Numbered from the stretch's first letter, positions 9,165-16,787 are shown. The stretch: 64,000 nt of DNA from CAZAMP01 sp964486455 (GCA_964486455.1 CAZAMP010000002.1:160682-224681), one strand, 5' to 3'. Numbers and translations are program-made. Notes: a model not told the origin generated them from the letters alone.

Positions 9165-9989
9165 ATGCCAGAGCTTCGCCAGCGAATAGATGAAGCCGTA
9201 ACGGCCATTCGAAAGGTCGTGGATGTAGACCCGGACGTCGGGATCATTCTCGGAACGGGTCTGGGGGACCTTTCGGACGTGATCGAGGCTCCGCACGCTA
9301 TCCCGTACACTGAGATCCCGCACTTTCCGCACACGAGCGTCGAGTTCCACGCGGGCGAGCTGGTATTCGGCAAGCTCTCCGGGCGCAACGTGGTCGTCAT
9401 GAACGGCCGCGTGCACTTCTACGAGGGCTACTCGATGCGCGAGGTGACCTTTCCCGTTCGCGTCATGCGGGCTCTCGGTGCCGAGACGCTGATCATCAAC
9501 AGCGCGGTCGGCTCGATGAACCCTCTCTTCGATCTCGGTCGGATCGTCATCGTGGACGATCACATCAACCTGATGGGCGACAATCCACTCATCGGACCGA
9601 ATGACGATGAGCTGGGGCCCCGATTTCCGGATATGTCCGATGCGTACTCGGCGGAGCTGGTCAAGCTGGCCGAGGAAATCGCGCTCGAGGAGGGGATCGC
9701 GGCCCATCGCGGCGTTCTCGTCTCCGTCGCGGGCCCGAATCTCGAGACGGCAGCGGAGTATCGTTTTCTGAGGGGGATTGGAGCCGATATCGTCGGTATG
9801 TCGCTCGTCCCGGAGTGTATCGTGGCCAATCACGCCGGCATGCGCGTCCTCGGTTTCGCAGTCATCACCGATCGTTGTTTGCCGGATGCCCTGGAGCCGG
9901 TCGAGATCAAGAGGATCCTCGCCGTAGCGGCCGACGCGGCCCCGAGACTCACGCGACTCGTCACGACCGTGGTTGCGAGAATGTCATGA
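9165..9989 (+). CDS. punA: Trimeric-type purine nucleoside phosphorylase with altered base-specificity residue
   Basis: The 274-residue protein matches the trimeric PNP/MTAP family: 'VGIILGTGLGDLSD' (phosphate loop), 'YTEIPHFPHTSVEFHAG', 'GRVHFYEGY', 'LIINSAVGSMNP', 'GPNLETAAEYRFLRGIGAD' and 'GMSLVPECIVANHAGMRVLG'. It cleaves purine (deoxy)nucleosides with phosphate to base plus ribose-1-phosphate in the cytoplasm. The Glu of 'GPNLETAAE' that holds the purine is present. However, the Asn of 'ITN' that contacts N7/O6 of 6-oxopurines (Asn243 in human PNP) is Asp236 here, in 'VITDRCLPD'. In 5'-methylthioadenosine phosphorylases this position is also Asp and favours 6-aminopurines, so adenosine or MTA activity is possible. 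Its last bases overlap lspA (ATGA). Confidence 0.9.
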   Translation: MPELRQRIDEAVTAIRKVVDVDPDVGIILGTGLGDLSDVIEAPHAIPYTEIPHFPHTSVEFHAGELVFGKLSGRNVVVMNGRVHFYEGYSMREVTFPVRVMRALGAETLIINSAVGSMNPLFDLGRIVIVDDHINLMGDNPLIGPNDDELGPRFPDMSDAYSAELVKLAEEIALEEGIAAHRGVLVSVAGPNLETAAEYRFLRGIGADIVGMSLVPECIVANHAGMRVLGFAVITDRCLPDALEPVEIKRILAVAADAAPRLTRLVTTVVARMS

Positions 9990-10582
9990 CGATCGAGCCG
10001 AGCACCGACGCGCGTGCCCATCGCCGCCCGCTGGGTTTGTTCGCCCTCTGCGCGGCGATCATCCTGGTCGGTGACGTCGTGACGAAGGCGATCGTCCTCG
10101 CGGAGCTGCCGCTGGGCGGTCGCGGCCTGCTCATCCTCGGCGAATTCCTGCGCTTTCGTCACATCCAGAACTCGGGCGGCCTCTTCGGGTTCTTTCCGGG
10201 AAACGCATCCTACTTCGCCATCGTATCGGTGATTGCGGCCGTGGCGATTCTCTGGGTGCTCATTCGGTCCGACCGACGCTCCACGATGCAGCAGATCTCG
10301 CTGGGGATGGTGTTCGGTGGCGCGCTCGGCAACCTCTACGATCGTGTCCGCCTGGGTGCGGTCGTCGATTTCATCGACGTGGGTATCGGCCCGGATCGCT
10401 TCCCGACGTTCAACGTCGCCGATATGGGCGTGAGTGTCGGGGTATCGCTCCTTATACTGTGGCTGTTCATCACGGATAGGCGAGGCGATCACGAGTCGGC
10501 GGGGGAGTCCGATGCCGGAACGGCTACCGAATCAGAGCCCGAGCGAATCTCCGAAGCGGGAGCGTCGGATCGTACCGACTGA
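9986..10582 (+). CDS. lspA: Lipoprotein signal peptidase (signal peptidase II)
   Basis: A 198-residue inner-membrane aspartyl peptidase with four hydrophobic segments that removes the signal peptide from diacylglyceryl-modified prolipoproteins. The family motifs are present: 'NSGGLFGFF', 'GGALGNLYDRVRLGAVVDFID' with the first catalytic Asp region, and 'FNVADMGVSVGV' with the second catalytic Asp. The start codon overlaps the upstream stop as ATGA. After the last helix there is an unusually acidic, disordered ~35-residue tail. The end of this gene overlaps the next one, rluD, by 71 nt, and that overlap encodes the tail. Several predicted lipoproteins in this window would be its substrates. Confidence 0.93.
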   Translation: MTIEPSTDARAHRRPLGLFALCAAIILVGDVVTKAIVLAELPLGGRGLLILGEFLRFRHIQNSGGLFGFFPGNASYFAIVSVIAAVAILWVLIRSDRRSTMQQISLGMVFGGALGNLYDRVRLGAVVDFIDVGIGPDRFPTFNVADMGVSVGVSLLILWLFITDRRGDHESAGESDAGTATESEPERISEAGASDRTD

Positions 10583-11507
10583 GGCCGAAGGGTGCCGTCT
10601 GGACCGGTATCTGTCGGACGGAATGAGCCTCTCCCGTTCTCAACTTCAGCGTCTCATTCGTGACGGCCACGTTCTCGTCGACGGTGTCCGCCGCAAGGCG
10701 GGCTTCGCTCTCCAGACCGGCGCCGTGATCGACATCGTCATACCGCCACCGGCGCCGACGCACATCACCCCCGAAGATCTGCCGCTTGATATCCTCTTTG
10801 AAGATTCGGATGTCGTCGTCCTCAACAAGCCCGCCGGCCTCGTCGTTCATCCGGGCGCCGGGAATCCGGAGCACACGCTCGTCAATGCGCTCGTGCACCA
10901 CTGCCCGGATATGGAGGGCGTCGGAGGTGTGCGCCGGCCGGGGCTGGTGCAACGACTCGACAAGCAGACGTCGGGCGTGATGGTCGTCGCAAAGACGGAA
11001 TCCGCATACGCGACGTTGGTCGATGCGATGCAAACCCGCGAGATCCGCCGCCGATACTTGGCGCTGGTCTGGGGCGAGCTTCCCGAGTCGGGACGAATCG
11101 ATGAACCGATCGGCCGCGACCCCGTCCGCCGACAGCGGATGGCGGTTCGTGAAGCGGGTGGGCGACCCGCGGTCACGGACTTTCGAACGCTCGCTCGGTT
11201 TGACTTCCTGTCATACGTTGAACTAACATTGCTGACCGGTCGAACGCATCAGATTCGTGTGCACCTGTCGCATCAGGACCATCCCGTGTTCGGCGATCCC
11301 ACGTACGGAGGCCGTTCCCGGCAGCTGCGGCGCCTTCCGGCGGCGGAGAGACGGGACGCGAAGGAGCTTCTCGACCGGATGGGGCGCCAGGCGCTTCACG
11401 CTTGGCGGTTGGAGTTCAAGCATCCCTCCGATGGGCGGATGATGCGGCTCGAGGCGCCCGTACCCCCTGATTTCGCCGGTATCGTCAAAAGCCTGGAAGG
11501 CCGGTGA
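10512..11507 (+). CDS. rluD: 23S rRNA pseudouridine synthase, RluD family
   Basis: The 331-residue protein has an N-terminal S4 RNA-binding domain (about 25-85, 'GCRLDRYLSDGMSLSRSQLQ') and a RluA-family catalytic domain. Catalytic Asp lies in 'VQRLDKQTSGVMVVAK'; 'VVLNKPAGLVVHPG' and 'TGRTHQIRVHLSH' are diagnostic. RluD-type enzymes make pseudouridines in helix 69 of 23S rRNA. I chose ATG 10512, with GGGGGAG 5 nt upstream, rather than earlier in-frame starts lying deeper in lspA. Adjacency to lspA is a common bacterial arrangement. Confidence 0.92.
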   Translation: MPERLPNQSPSESPKRERRIVPTEAEGCRLDRYLSDGMSLSRSQLQRLIRDGHVLVDGVRRKAGFALQTGAVIDIVIPPPAPTHITPEDLPLDILFEDSDVVVLNKPAGLVVHPGAGNPEHTLVNALVHHCPDMEGVGGVRRPGLVQRLDKQTSGVMVVAKTESAYATLVDAMQTREIRRRYLALVWGELPESGRIDEPIGRDPVRRQRMAVREAGGRPAVTDFRTLARFDFLSYVELTLLTGRTHQIRVHLSHQDHPVFGDPTYGGRSRQLRRLPAAERRDAKELLDRMGRQALHAWRLEFKHPSDGRMMRLEAPVPPDFAGIVKSLEGR

Positions 11508-11536
11508 CGGCCCAATAAGTCGCCAGGGAGGCGCAC

Positions 11537-11878
11537 ATGAAGGTTGAGCGGGAGGAAAAAGAAGGCATCGTCGTACTGCGGCTAGAGGGCAAGCTGATGG
11601 GTGGCCCCGATGCGGACGTCATCCATGCCGCCGTGAAGGACGCGATCAGTGAAGGGAAGCGGCACGTGCTCGTCGATCTGGGCGAGGTGTCGTGGGTCAA
11701 CTCAACCGGTCTTGGGATTCTCATCACGAACTACTCCACACTCAAGAAGAGTGAGGGGAGCCTCAAGCTGGTAAACGTCAACAAGCGGATCGAGAGCATC
11801 TTGATGGTCACCAAGCTCAATACCGTGTTTGAGACGTTTCCGAGCGAGTCCGACGCGCTGGCCAGCTTCACGGATTGA
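11537..11878 (+). CDS. STAS-domain anti-sigma factor antagonist (RsbV/SpoIIAA-like)
   Basis: A 113-residue single STAS domain. 'VEREEKEGIVVLRLEGKL' opens the fold and 'WVNSTGLGIL' carries Ser56, the residue phosphorylated by partner kinases in this family. Unphosphorylated antagonists bind the anti-sigma kinase and free the sigma factor. The next gene, 9 nt downstream, encodes just such a kinase, so the two form a partner-switching pair. A GGGAGGC Shine-Dalgarno lies 7 nt upstream of the ATG. No sigma factor gene or PP2C phosphatase is in the window, so the target must be elsewhere. Confidence 0.92.
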   Translation: MKVEREEKEGIVVLRLEGKLMGGPDADVIHAAVKDAISEGKRHVLVDLGEVSWVNSTGLGILITNYSTLKKSEGSLKLVNVNKRIESILMVTKLNTVFETFPSESDALASFTD

Positions 11879-11887
11879 GGTGACTCA

Positions 11888-12328
11888 ATGACATCAAACT
11901 CTCGCCCGCAGGAGATTCGCCTCACGATACCGAGTCGGCTCGACTACCTCGGTATCATCAACCAGGCGATAGGCGAGCTTGGAGAGTGCTTCAGTCTCGA
12001 AGAAGAAATCGTGGATGCGCTGGCCATCGCGGTCATCGAGGCGGGAACCAACGCGATCCAGCACGGCTCGACCGGTGAAGGCGATGCGCAGATCGATTTC
12101 CGATTCGAGGTCGCGGGTGACGCGATCCACGTCAAAGTGCAGGATGACGGTCCCGGTTTCAATCTGGTCAAGATCGTCGAGGCCAGCGAGCCTGACAATC
12201 TGCTTCGCTCCCGCGGGCGCGGCATCTTTCTCATGCGGACGTTCATGGACAAGGTGGACTTCGTCTTTCCCCCCGGCGGGGGAACCACGGTTCAACTTCT
12301 CAAGCGCCGCCGGTCCGACGACTCCTGA
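11888..12328 (+). CDS. Anti-sigma factor serine kinase, RsbW/SpoIIAB-like
   Basis: A 146-residue GHKL-type ATPase. N box 'AVIEAGTNAIQHG', then 'IHVKVQDDGPGF' (G1 box) and 'SRGRGIFLMRTFMDKVDF' (G2 box) are clear. Such kinases both bind a sigma factor and phosphorylate a STAS antagonist, here very probably the upstream STAS protein's Ser56. It ends 10 nt before the TTG start of ruvX, so this regulatory pair is embedded in a housekeeping operon. Confidence 0.92.
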   Translation: MTSNSRPQEIRLTIPSRLDYLGIINQAIGELGECFSLEEEIVDALAIAVIEAGTNAIQHGSTGEGDAQIDFRFEVAGDAIHVKVQDDGPGFNLVKIVEASEPDNLLRSRGRGIFLMRTFMDKVDFVFPPGGGTTVQLLKRRRSDDS

Positions 12329-12338
12329 GGGCGCTCGC

Positions 12339-12743
12339 TTGCGAATCCTCGCCATCGATCCCGGTGCGCGCCGAATCGGCCTGGCCACGGCCGATCGCGA
12401 CAGCGGGATCGCCACCCCATGGAAGACCCTTCAGGTCAGAGGACGTGACGACGCGCTGAAACGGCTCACGGACCTCATACTGGCCGGGGATTTCGATTTA
12501 TTGCTGGTTGGACTGCCCCTCGGTGCCGATGGAGAAGAGCGGAGCGCGGCGGCCCGCGCGAGGCGATTCGCCAACGAGCTGACGCGCCGAACCGGGGTCC
12601 GGGTGGTGCTTCGTGACGAGTACGCATCCACGCACGAGGCTCAGGAGCGACTGGCAGACGTGGGAAGTCGCCGGTCGGTCGACGAAGCGGCCGCCGCGGT
12701 CATACTTCAGGAATACCTCGACGCGGAGCACTCCGACTCGTGA
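12339..12743 (+). CDS. ruvX: Putative pre-16S rRNA nuclease / Holliday junction resolvase YqgF
   Basis: A 134-residue RNase H-fold protein. 'RILAIDPGARRIGLA' holds the first catalytic Asp; 'LLLVGLPLGADGEE' and 'LRDEYASTHEAQERL' hold the next acidic residues; 'RSVDEAAAAVILQEYLD' closes the domain. The family matures the 5' end of 16S rRNA in E. coli and was earlier proposed as a junction resolvase. The start is TTG 12339, with GAGGG about 8 nt upstream; no in-frame ATG fits. It overlaps mltG by GTGA. The ruvX-mltG order is widespread. Confidence 0.9.
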   Translation: MRILAIDPGARRIGLATADRDSGIATPWKTLQVRGRDDALKRLTDLILAGDFDLLLVGLPLGADGEERSAAARARRFANELTRRTGVRVVLRDEYASTHEAQERLADVGSRRSVDEAAAAVILQEYLDAEHSDS

Positions 12744-13726
12744 AACGCCTGCTGATTGCCACACTGCTCCTGATCGTTCTGACGGCCGCCGTCGGCGGCC
12801 TGGTCGCCCGCCGCGCGCTTTCGCCCGCCGCTCCGGAAGGGACGCCGGTCTGGTTTCACGTCACGTCCGGCGAAACGCTTCGTGACGTCGCGCGCGAGCT
12901 CAAGTCGCGTGGTGTCATTCGAAGCGCGGACGCGTTCGTCTGGTTCGGCAGGCTCGCGGGGGTTTCCCATCGTATTCAGGCGGGCCGCTATCTCTTGAGT
13001 CCGGCGGACTCCGCGCCGGCGCTTCTCGGTCGGTTCGTGCGCGGTGAGACCGCGCCCTATCGGGTGACGGTTCGCGAAGGAATCTGGCTGACGGAACTCG
13101 CGGCGCTACTCGCCGATTCCCTTCCCGTCGATTCCGCGGCGGTGATCGCGGCGGCTGGTGACGGGCGGCTTCTCGACCGATACGGCATCGAAGCGGAAAA
13201 CGGGGAAGGATACCTGTTCCCGGCAACCTATGAGTTCAGCGGACGCGAGGACGCCCATGAAGCGCTCGCGAAGCTCATGGAGTCTGCGCGGGACATACGT
13301 GATGACGGCAGGCGCGGTGCCGCGGACTCGCTGGGTCTTGGGTGGCACGATGTGCTCACCCTTGCGAGCATCATCGAGGCGGAGACCGCGCGCGACGACG
13401 AGCGGAACAAGGTCAGTGCGGTGTATCATCGACGTCTTCGGCGCGGCATGAAGCTTCAGGCTGATCCGACCATTGTCTATGCCTTTGGTGCGAGAGGCCG
13501 GTCGCTGACGTACGCGGATCTCGAGCTGGATTCGCCGTACAATACCTACAGGCACAGGGGACTACCGCCGGGACCGATCGGGAATCCGGGGCTCGCGGCC
13601 ATTGATGCCGCGCTTCATCCCGATTCGGCCTGCACGGCGCTCTACTTCTTTGCGACCGATGGCGGAACTCACGTTTTCTCCGAGACGTTTCAGGAGCACA
13701 CGGCCGGGCTGAGGAAGAGGCGGTGA
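12740..13726 (+). CDS. mltG: Endolytic peptidoglycan transglycosylase MltG (YceG)
   Basis: A 328-residue protein with one N-terminal membrane anchor (about 3-22) and a periplasmic YceG domain. 'LTLASIIEAETARDDERNKVSAVYHRRL' is the catalytic region (quoted here only as motif 'SIIEAETA' plus 'VSAVYHRRL'): the Glu after SII is the expected general acid, and 'MKLQADPTIVYAFG' and 'YNTYRHRGLPPGPIGNPG' complete the family pattern. It cuts nascent glycan strands and so sets their length. GTG start overlapping the ruvX stop. The last 4 nt overlap larE. Confidence 0.93.
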   Translation: MKRLLIATLLLIVLTAAVGGLVARRALSPAAPEGTPVWFHVTSGETLRDVARELKSRGVIRSADAFVWFGRLAGVSHRIQAGRYLLSPADSAPALLGRFVRGETAPYRVTVREGIWLTELAALLADSLPVDSAAVIAAAGDGRLLDRYGIEAENGEGYLFPATYEFSGREDAHEALAKLMESARDIRDDGRRGAADSLGLGWHDVLTLASIIEAETARDDERNKVSAVYHRRLRRGMKLQADPTIVYAFGARGRSLTYADLELDSPYNTYRHRGLPPGPIGNPGLAAIDAALHPDSACTALYFFATDGGTHVFSETFQEHTAGLRKRR

Positions 13727-14583
13727 ACGTGGACATCATGTTGAATGAGTCCGAGGCGGCCGCCGCGGAGGAGAAGCTGCGGGCGCTCGAGTCGATGTTG
13801 GGTGGGCTCGCCCCCGTCGTCGTGGCGTTTTCTGGCGGGGTCGATTCGTGCTTTCTCCTCGCGACCGCGGCCCGCGTCATCGGTCACCGGGCGACCGCCG
13901 TGATCGGCGTTTCTCCTAGTCTCGCCGGTTCAGAGCTAAGAGAGGCGCGCGACCTTGCGAGTCGTTTCGATGTTGAGCTTAGAGAGGTGGAGACGCACGA
14001 GCTGAGCGTTCCGGAGTACGTACGCAACGAGCCGGATCGCTGCTACTTCTGCAAGCAGGAGCTATTCCGTCGCATCAGCGACGCGACCCGAGATATCGAG
14101 GGTCGTGTCATCATTGAGGGCACGAACGCGTCCGATGAGTCCGATGACCGTCCCGGGATGCGCGCCTGTGCGGAGATGGCGGTCAAGAGCCCGCTACTCG
14201 ACGCGCGGTTGACGAAGCGCGAGATTCGCTGGCTGTCGCGGAAGATGGATCTTCCCACGTGGGAGAAGCCCGAAGCCGCGTGCCTGGCGTCTCGAATTCC
14301 AACGGGCAGCTTCGTATCGCGCGAGTTGCTCGAGAGACTCGACGAGGCGGAAGCTAATCTTCGGGACGTCGGACTCCGGGAGTTTCGGGTGCGTCACATG
14401 GGGACGGTGGCCCGGATCGAGACCGCGCAGGCGGAGATGCAGCTGGCACTGGATCGACGGGACGAGATCGTTGCCCGGCTCAGGCGGTTGGGATACGATT
14501 ATGTGACATTGGATTTGGCCGGCTACAAGAAGGGGGGGAGGGCCCAAACCCATGGCAAAGGCGCAGACCCAGACGGCGGATAA
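13723..14583 (+). CDS. larE: LarE-type ATP-dependent sulfur transferase
   Basis: A 286-residue PP-loop protein. 'VVAFSGGVDSCFLL' is the ATP-binding loop, 'VRNEPDRCYFCKQELF' and 'IIEGTNASDESDDRPG' are family blocks, and Cys187 in 'AACLASRIPTGSF' aligns with the sacrificial cysteine of L. plantarum LarE. LarE installs sulfur on pyridinium dicarboxylate mononucleotide during synthesis of the nickel-pincer cofactor. No larB, larC or larA is in the window, so its acceptor here is uncertain; many LarE homologues occur alone. The GTG 13723 overlaps mltG; an ATG at 13738 is the alternative start. Confidence 0.88.
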   Translation: MNVDIMLNESEAAAAEEKLRALESMLGGLAPVVVAFSGGVDSCFLLATAARVIGHRATAVIGVSPSLAGSELREARDLASRFDVELREVETHELSVPEYVRNEPDRCYFCKQELFRRISDATRDIEGRVIIEGTNASDESDDRPGMRACAEMAVKSPLLDARLTKREIRWLSRKMDLPTWEKPEAACLASRIPTGSFVSRELLERLDEAEANLRDVGLREFRVRHMGTVARIETAQAEMQLALDRRDEIVARLRRLGYDYVTLDLAGYKKGGRAQTHGKGADPDGG

Positions 14584-14815
14584 GGCGCGCTCGCGAGAGG
14601 TGGCGAGGTCAAAGCCCACCACCAAGCTCGCGCCGGGCCACGATGTCATCCAGGGACCGCAGTTCACTCGAAAGAATTATCTCCTTTTGGGTGTTGCCAT
14701 TGCGACGATCGCGCTGGGATTCATCACGCTGGCGCGGGGGTCGATGACACTCGCCCCGGCACTCATCGTCGCCGGCTACCTGGTCCTCGTTCCGTTGGCT
14801 ATCCTAAAACGATAG
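14552..14815 (+). CDS. Small two-helix membrane protein (DUF3098-like)
   Basis: An 87-residue protein. A polar, lysine-rich N-terminus (about 1-35) precedes 'FTRKNYLLLGVAIATIALGF' and a second hydrophobic segment 'LAPALIVAGYLVLVPLAI' ending in K-R. This layout resembles DUF3098 proteins found mainly in FCB bacteria; function unknown. The ATG at 14552 lies 32 nt inside the end of larE and has GGAGGG about 10 nt upstream. It is the last gene before the tRNA. Confidence 0.7.
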   Translation: MAKAQTQTADKARSREVARSKPTTKLAPGHDVIQGPQFTRKNYLLLGVAIATIALGFITLARGSMTLAPALIVAGYLVLVPLAILKR

Positions 14816-14835
14816 AATAGGTTAACTGAATGGTC

Positions 14836-14912
14836 GGGCGAATAGCTCAGCTGGTTAGAGCGCTTGCCTTACAAGCAAGAGGTCACAGGTTCGAGCCCTG
14901 TTTCGCCCACCA
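14836..14912 (+). tRNA. tRNA-Val (anticodon TAC)
   Basis: A 77-nt cloverleaf. The acceptor stem GGGCGAA (14836-14842) pairs with TTCGCCC (14902-14908), followed by discriminator A and an encoded CCA (14910-14912). The D arm is GCTC-AGCTGGTTA-GAGC. The anticodon stem CTTGC/GCAAG holds the loop CTTACAA, giving anticodon TAC (reads GTA and, when modified, other Val codons). The T arm contains GGTTCGAGCC. No pseudogene fragment or direct repeat of its 3' end was seen nearby, so I see no integrated element. Confidence 0.97.
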
Positions 14913-14949
14913 ACTGAGAGGCCGCAGGCAGCCCTCAAGAAACCGTGCC

Positions 14950-14972
14950 AACCCTCAGATTTTTGAGGGGTT
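14950..14972 (+). terminator. Weak hairpin after tRNA-Val
   Basis: AACCCTCA and TGAGGGGTT form a 6-8 bp stem (one bulged G) with a short AT loop, 38 nt after the tRNA. The downstream U-tract is missing, so termination is only possible. Confidence 0.35.
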
Positions 14973-14999
14973 GTGCCGTGTTACTCGTGTTGCTATACT
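14971..14999 (+). promoter_or_regulatory. Promoter for the dockerin-like secreted protein gene
   Basis: TTGTGC (14971-14976), a 17-nt spacer and TATACT (14994-14999). It would give a leader of about 130 nt before the ATG at 15137, which carries a strong TAGGAGGTG Shine-Dalgarno. The leader otherwise shows nothing I can name. Confidence 0.45.
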
Positions 15000-15136
15000 A
15001 CGTTACGAGATTTGGGTCACGGCTTGTGAGGAAGGAAGGAGGTTGGGGGTCCGATAGATTTGGAGGCATCTGAGTTAACCTTTGCCTTTTTTGTCTATGG
15101 GTCTTCAGCAACGTTGAAGGCTTAGGAGGTGCATCG

Positions 15137-15754
15137 ATGAAGCGCTTTATACTCGTCTTGGCCGCGATCATGATTCCGGCCGCGGCGATGGCTAACATTC
15201 CGCATGCAGGAAACAGCACGACTCCGGATGGCGTCGGTGTTTGCCCGGGTAGTGACTATCTGCTCACGGTCATTGTTCACGATCAGAACGACAACGTCAT
15301 GCCGAACACGCCCGTTCGCGTGATCTTCAGTGACGTTTGTGATGGACTCATCAACTGGTGCACGGGCCAGGACCATCCGGTCATCGAGATGAACACGAAT
15401 GGTAGCGGCGTGGCGGTCTTCGGCATTGACGCCGGTGGCTGCTGCATGGACGGGTTCCCCGCTCCGTGTGACAATGACGCTGGTGGCATTGGTACGGTCG
15501 TCATCGAGGCGGATCCCGCCGCGGTCGTGCTGAGCAGCTATGAGCACGTTGCTTCTCCTGACATGCATTCCGATGCCGGCGGCGGCAATCCGTGGGGTGC
15601 CGGGGACAAGGACGTCGACCTGAACGACTTCGTCCGCTTCTCCTCGATCTTCCTCACGCTTTGCGGCTGCGGCGACCTGCAGGGTGGTGACGGCGATGTC
15701 GACCTCAACGACTTCGTTTCGTTCACCGCGCACTTCCTGCACAGCTGCATCTAG
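15137..15754 (+). CDS. Secreted protein with duplicated dockerin-like calcium loops
   Basis: A 205-residue protein. The signal peptide is 'MKRFILVLAAIMIPAAAMA' with A-M-A cleavage. The middle (about 20-135) looks like one Ig-like/invasin-type beta domain ('LTVIVHDQNDNVMPNTPVRV') with several Cys that could form disulfides. The C-terminus has two near-identical EF-hand-like segments, 'DVDLNDFVRFSSIFLT' and 'DVDLNDFVSFTAHFLH', 32 residues apart, as in type I dockerin pairs. In cellulosomes dockerins bind cohesins; in many uncultured Gram-negatives such repeats sit on unrelated exported proteins and the partner is unknown. It is a single-gene unit with its own terminator. Confidence 0.8.
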   Translation: MKRFILVLAAIMIPAAAMANIPHAGNSTTPDGVGVCPGSDYLLTVIVHDQNDNVMPNTPVRVIFSDVCDGLINWCTGQDHPVIEMNTNGSGVAVFGIDAGGCCMDGFPAPCDNDAGGIGTVVIEADPAAVVLSSYEHVASPDMHSDAGGGNPWGAGDKDVDLNDFVRFSSIFLTLCGCGDLQGGDGDVDLNDFVSFTAHFLHSCI

Positions 15755-15769
15755 AGTTCGAGCTTCGTG

Positions 15770-15798
15770 GCCCCCGCTTCACGGCGGGGGCTTTTTTT
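15770..15798 (+). terminator. Intrinsic terminator
   Basis: GCCCCCGC/GCGGGGGC perfect 8-bp stem (15770-15777 with 15784-15791) followed directly by seven T. It lies 16 nt after the dockerin-like gene. Confidence 0.93.
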
Positions 15799-15812
15799 GC
15801 CGCCAATTAGGA

Positions 15813-15840
15813 CTTGCTCCCCTCCGTAGGTTCTGATAAT
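15813..15840 (+). promoter_or_regulatory. Weak promoter candidate for the next secreted protein
   Basis: GATAAT at 15835-15840 is a good -10; CTTGCT at 15813-15818 is a poor -35 with a 16-nt spacer. It lies 90 nt before the ATG at 15931. Confidence 0.3.
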
Positions 15841-15930
15841 CGTCAATCAACGTCACGGGGTTAGAATCACGAAGAACAAGGCTCACCCCTCACGCGGGGA
15901 GTGCGGTGTTCTGGGTTGAGGAGGAGAGAC

Positions 15931-16671
15931 ATGGATCGAATTGGTAAGGGGGTGCTGGGTCTGGCGGTCGTGCTTCTGATTGCCGCGCCGGCGGGCGCCG
16001 ACGACATTCAGGCCGACTACGGATTTGTCATCCACACGACCGCGGCCGGCTACGGCGGATGCGGCACGGTCGAAGACGCCGACATTAATGAGTGTGCTGA
16101 CATAGACGCGGTCGGCGGCGGGCTCAATGACAACTGGTTCATCTGGGTGTTCGCCTTCGGGTACAAGAGCGCGACGCGACCGGGCGGTGAGGGTGAAGAT
16201 CCCATCCCGTGGCCGATCGACGCGGGCATCGGTGGAGCGCAGTTCGGTATCGACTACCACGGAACGGTTGATGTGGGCGGGTGGAGTCTCTGCACGGGCG
16301 GCCAGGAGATTCCACAGAACAATCTCGAGGGCCTCTGGCCGGCAAGCGGTACCGGGAACGCGGTGACATGGCCGGATGGCGGATATGACAGCCCGAGCAC
16401 GGGCCAGTTCGCGAAGATCGGCTACTTTACCGTCAACCCGGGATCGACGGGACAGATGTGGATCACAGTGGATCCCAGGCTCGCCCAAACGTGGCCGCCC
16501 GATGGGGCCGCGCTCTTCAGTTCGGACGAGCCGCTCGACTACGAGGTTCTGGAGGTCGGGTTCTCGATCGGCGACGTCGGTGGCGACCAGCCGGGGGCCG
16601 CGGACCGGTCCTGTGCCAAGGATGTCCCGATCATCGAGACGAGCTGGGGGCAGCTCAAGTCCTACTACTAG
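15931..16671 (+). CDS. Secreted protein of unknown function, ends in T-S-W-G-x-L-K motif
   Basis: A 246-residue protein not recognised as a known family. GAGGAGGAGAG precedes the ATG. The signal peptide has the core 'GKGVLGLAVVLLIAAPAGA'. The mature part is acidic, Gly/Trp-rich and predicted to be all-beta, with 'GGAQFGIDYHGTVDVGGW' and 'GQFAKIGYFTVNPGSTGQM' resembling one cohesin-like or cell-surface beta domain. The last residues are 'IIETSWGQLKSYY'; a short T/S-T/S-W-G-x-I/L-K end like this could be a recurring C-terminal tag in this organism, but only one clear copy is present here. Bounded by terminators on both sides, so it is monocistronic. Confidence 0.75.
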   Translation: MDRIGKGVLGLAVVLLIAAPAGADDIQADYGFVIHTTAAGYGGCGTVEDADINECADIDAVGGGLNDNWFIWVFAFGYKSATRPGGEGEDPIPWPIDAGIGGAQFGIDYHGTVDVGGWSLCTGGQEIPQNNLEGLWPASGTGNAVTWPDGGYDSPSTGQFAKIGYFTVNPGSTGQMWITVDPRLAQTWPPDGAALFSSDEPLDYEVLEVGFSIGDVGGDQPGAADRSCAKDVPIIETSWGQLKSYY

Positions 16672-16733
16672 CTTCTAGCCGAGCACGGCGACCGCGCCAT
16701 CAGGCGTAACGTCGAGCCGGAGTAGTAAATTGA

Positions 16734-16760
16734 GGCGGCGCGCGATGCGCCGCCTTTTTT
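16734..16760 (+). terminator. Intrinsic terminator
   Basis: GGCGGCGC (16734-16741) pairs perfectly with GCGCCGCC (16747-16754), 5-nt loop, followed by six T. It lies 62 nt after the secreted-protein gene. Confidence 0.93.
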
Positions 16761-16787
16761 GCGCCGTTTGGCCACCTCTGCTATCCT
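16759..16787 (+). promoter_or_regulatory. Promoter candidate for the PpiC/SurA cluster
   Basis: TTGCGC (16759-16764), 17 nt, TATCCT (16782-16787). The -35 begins in the T-tract of the preceding terminator. It lies 75 nt before the ATG at 16862. Confidence 0.38.

Noticed and set aside
14836..14912. tRNA-Val as an integration site of a mobile element
   Set aside because: No integrase, no repeat of the tRNA 3' end and ordinary chromosomal genes on both sides.
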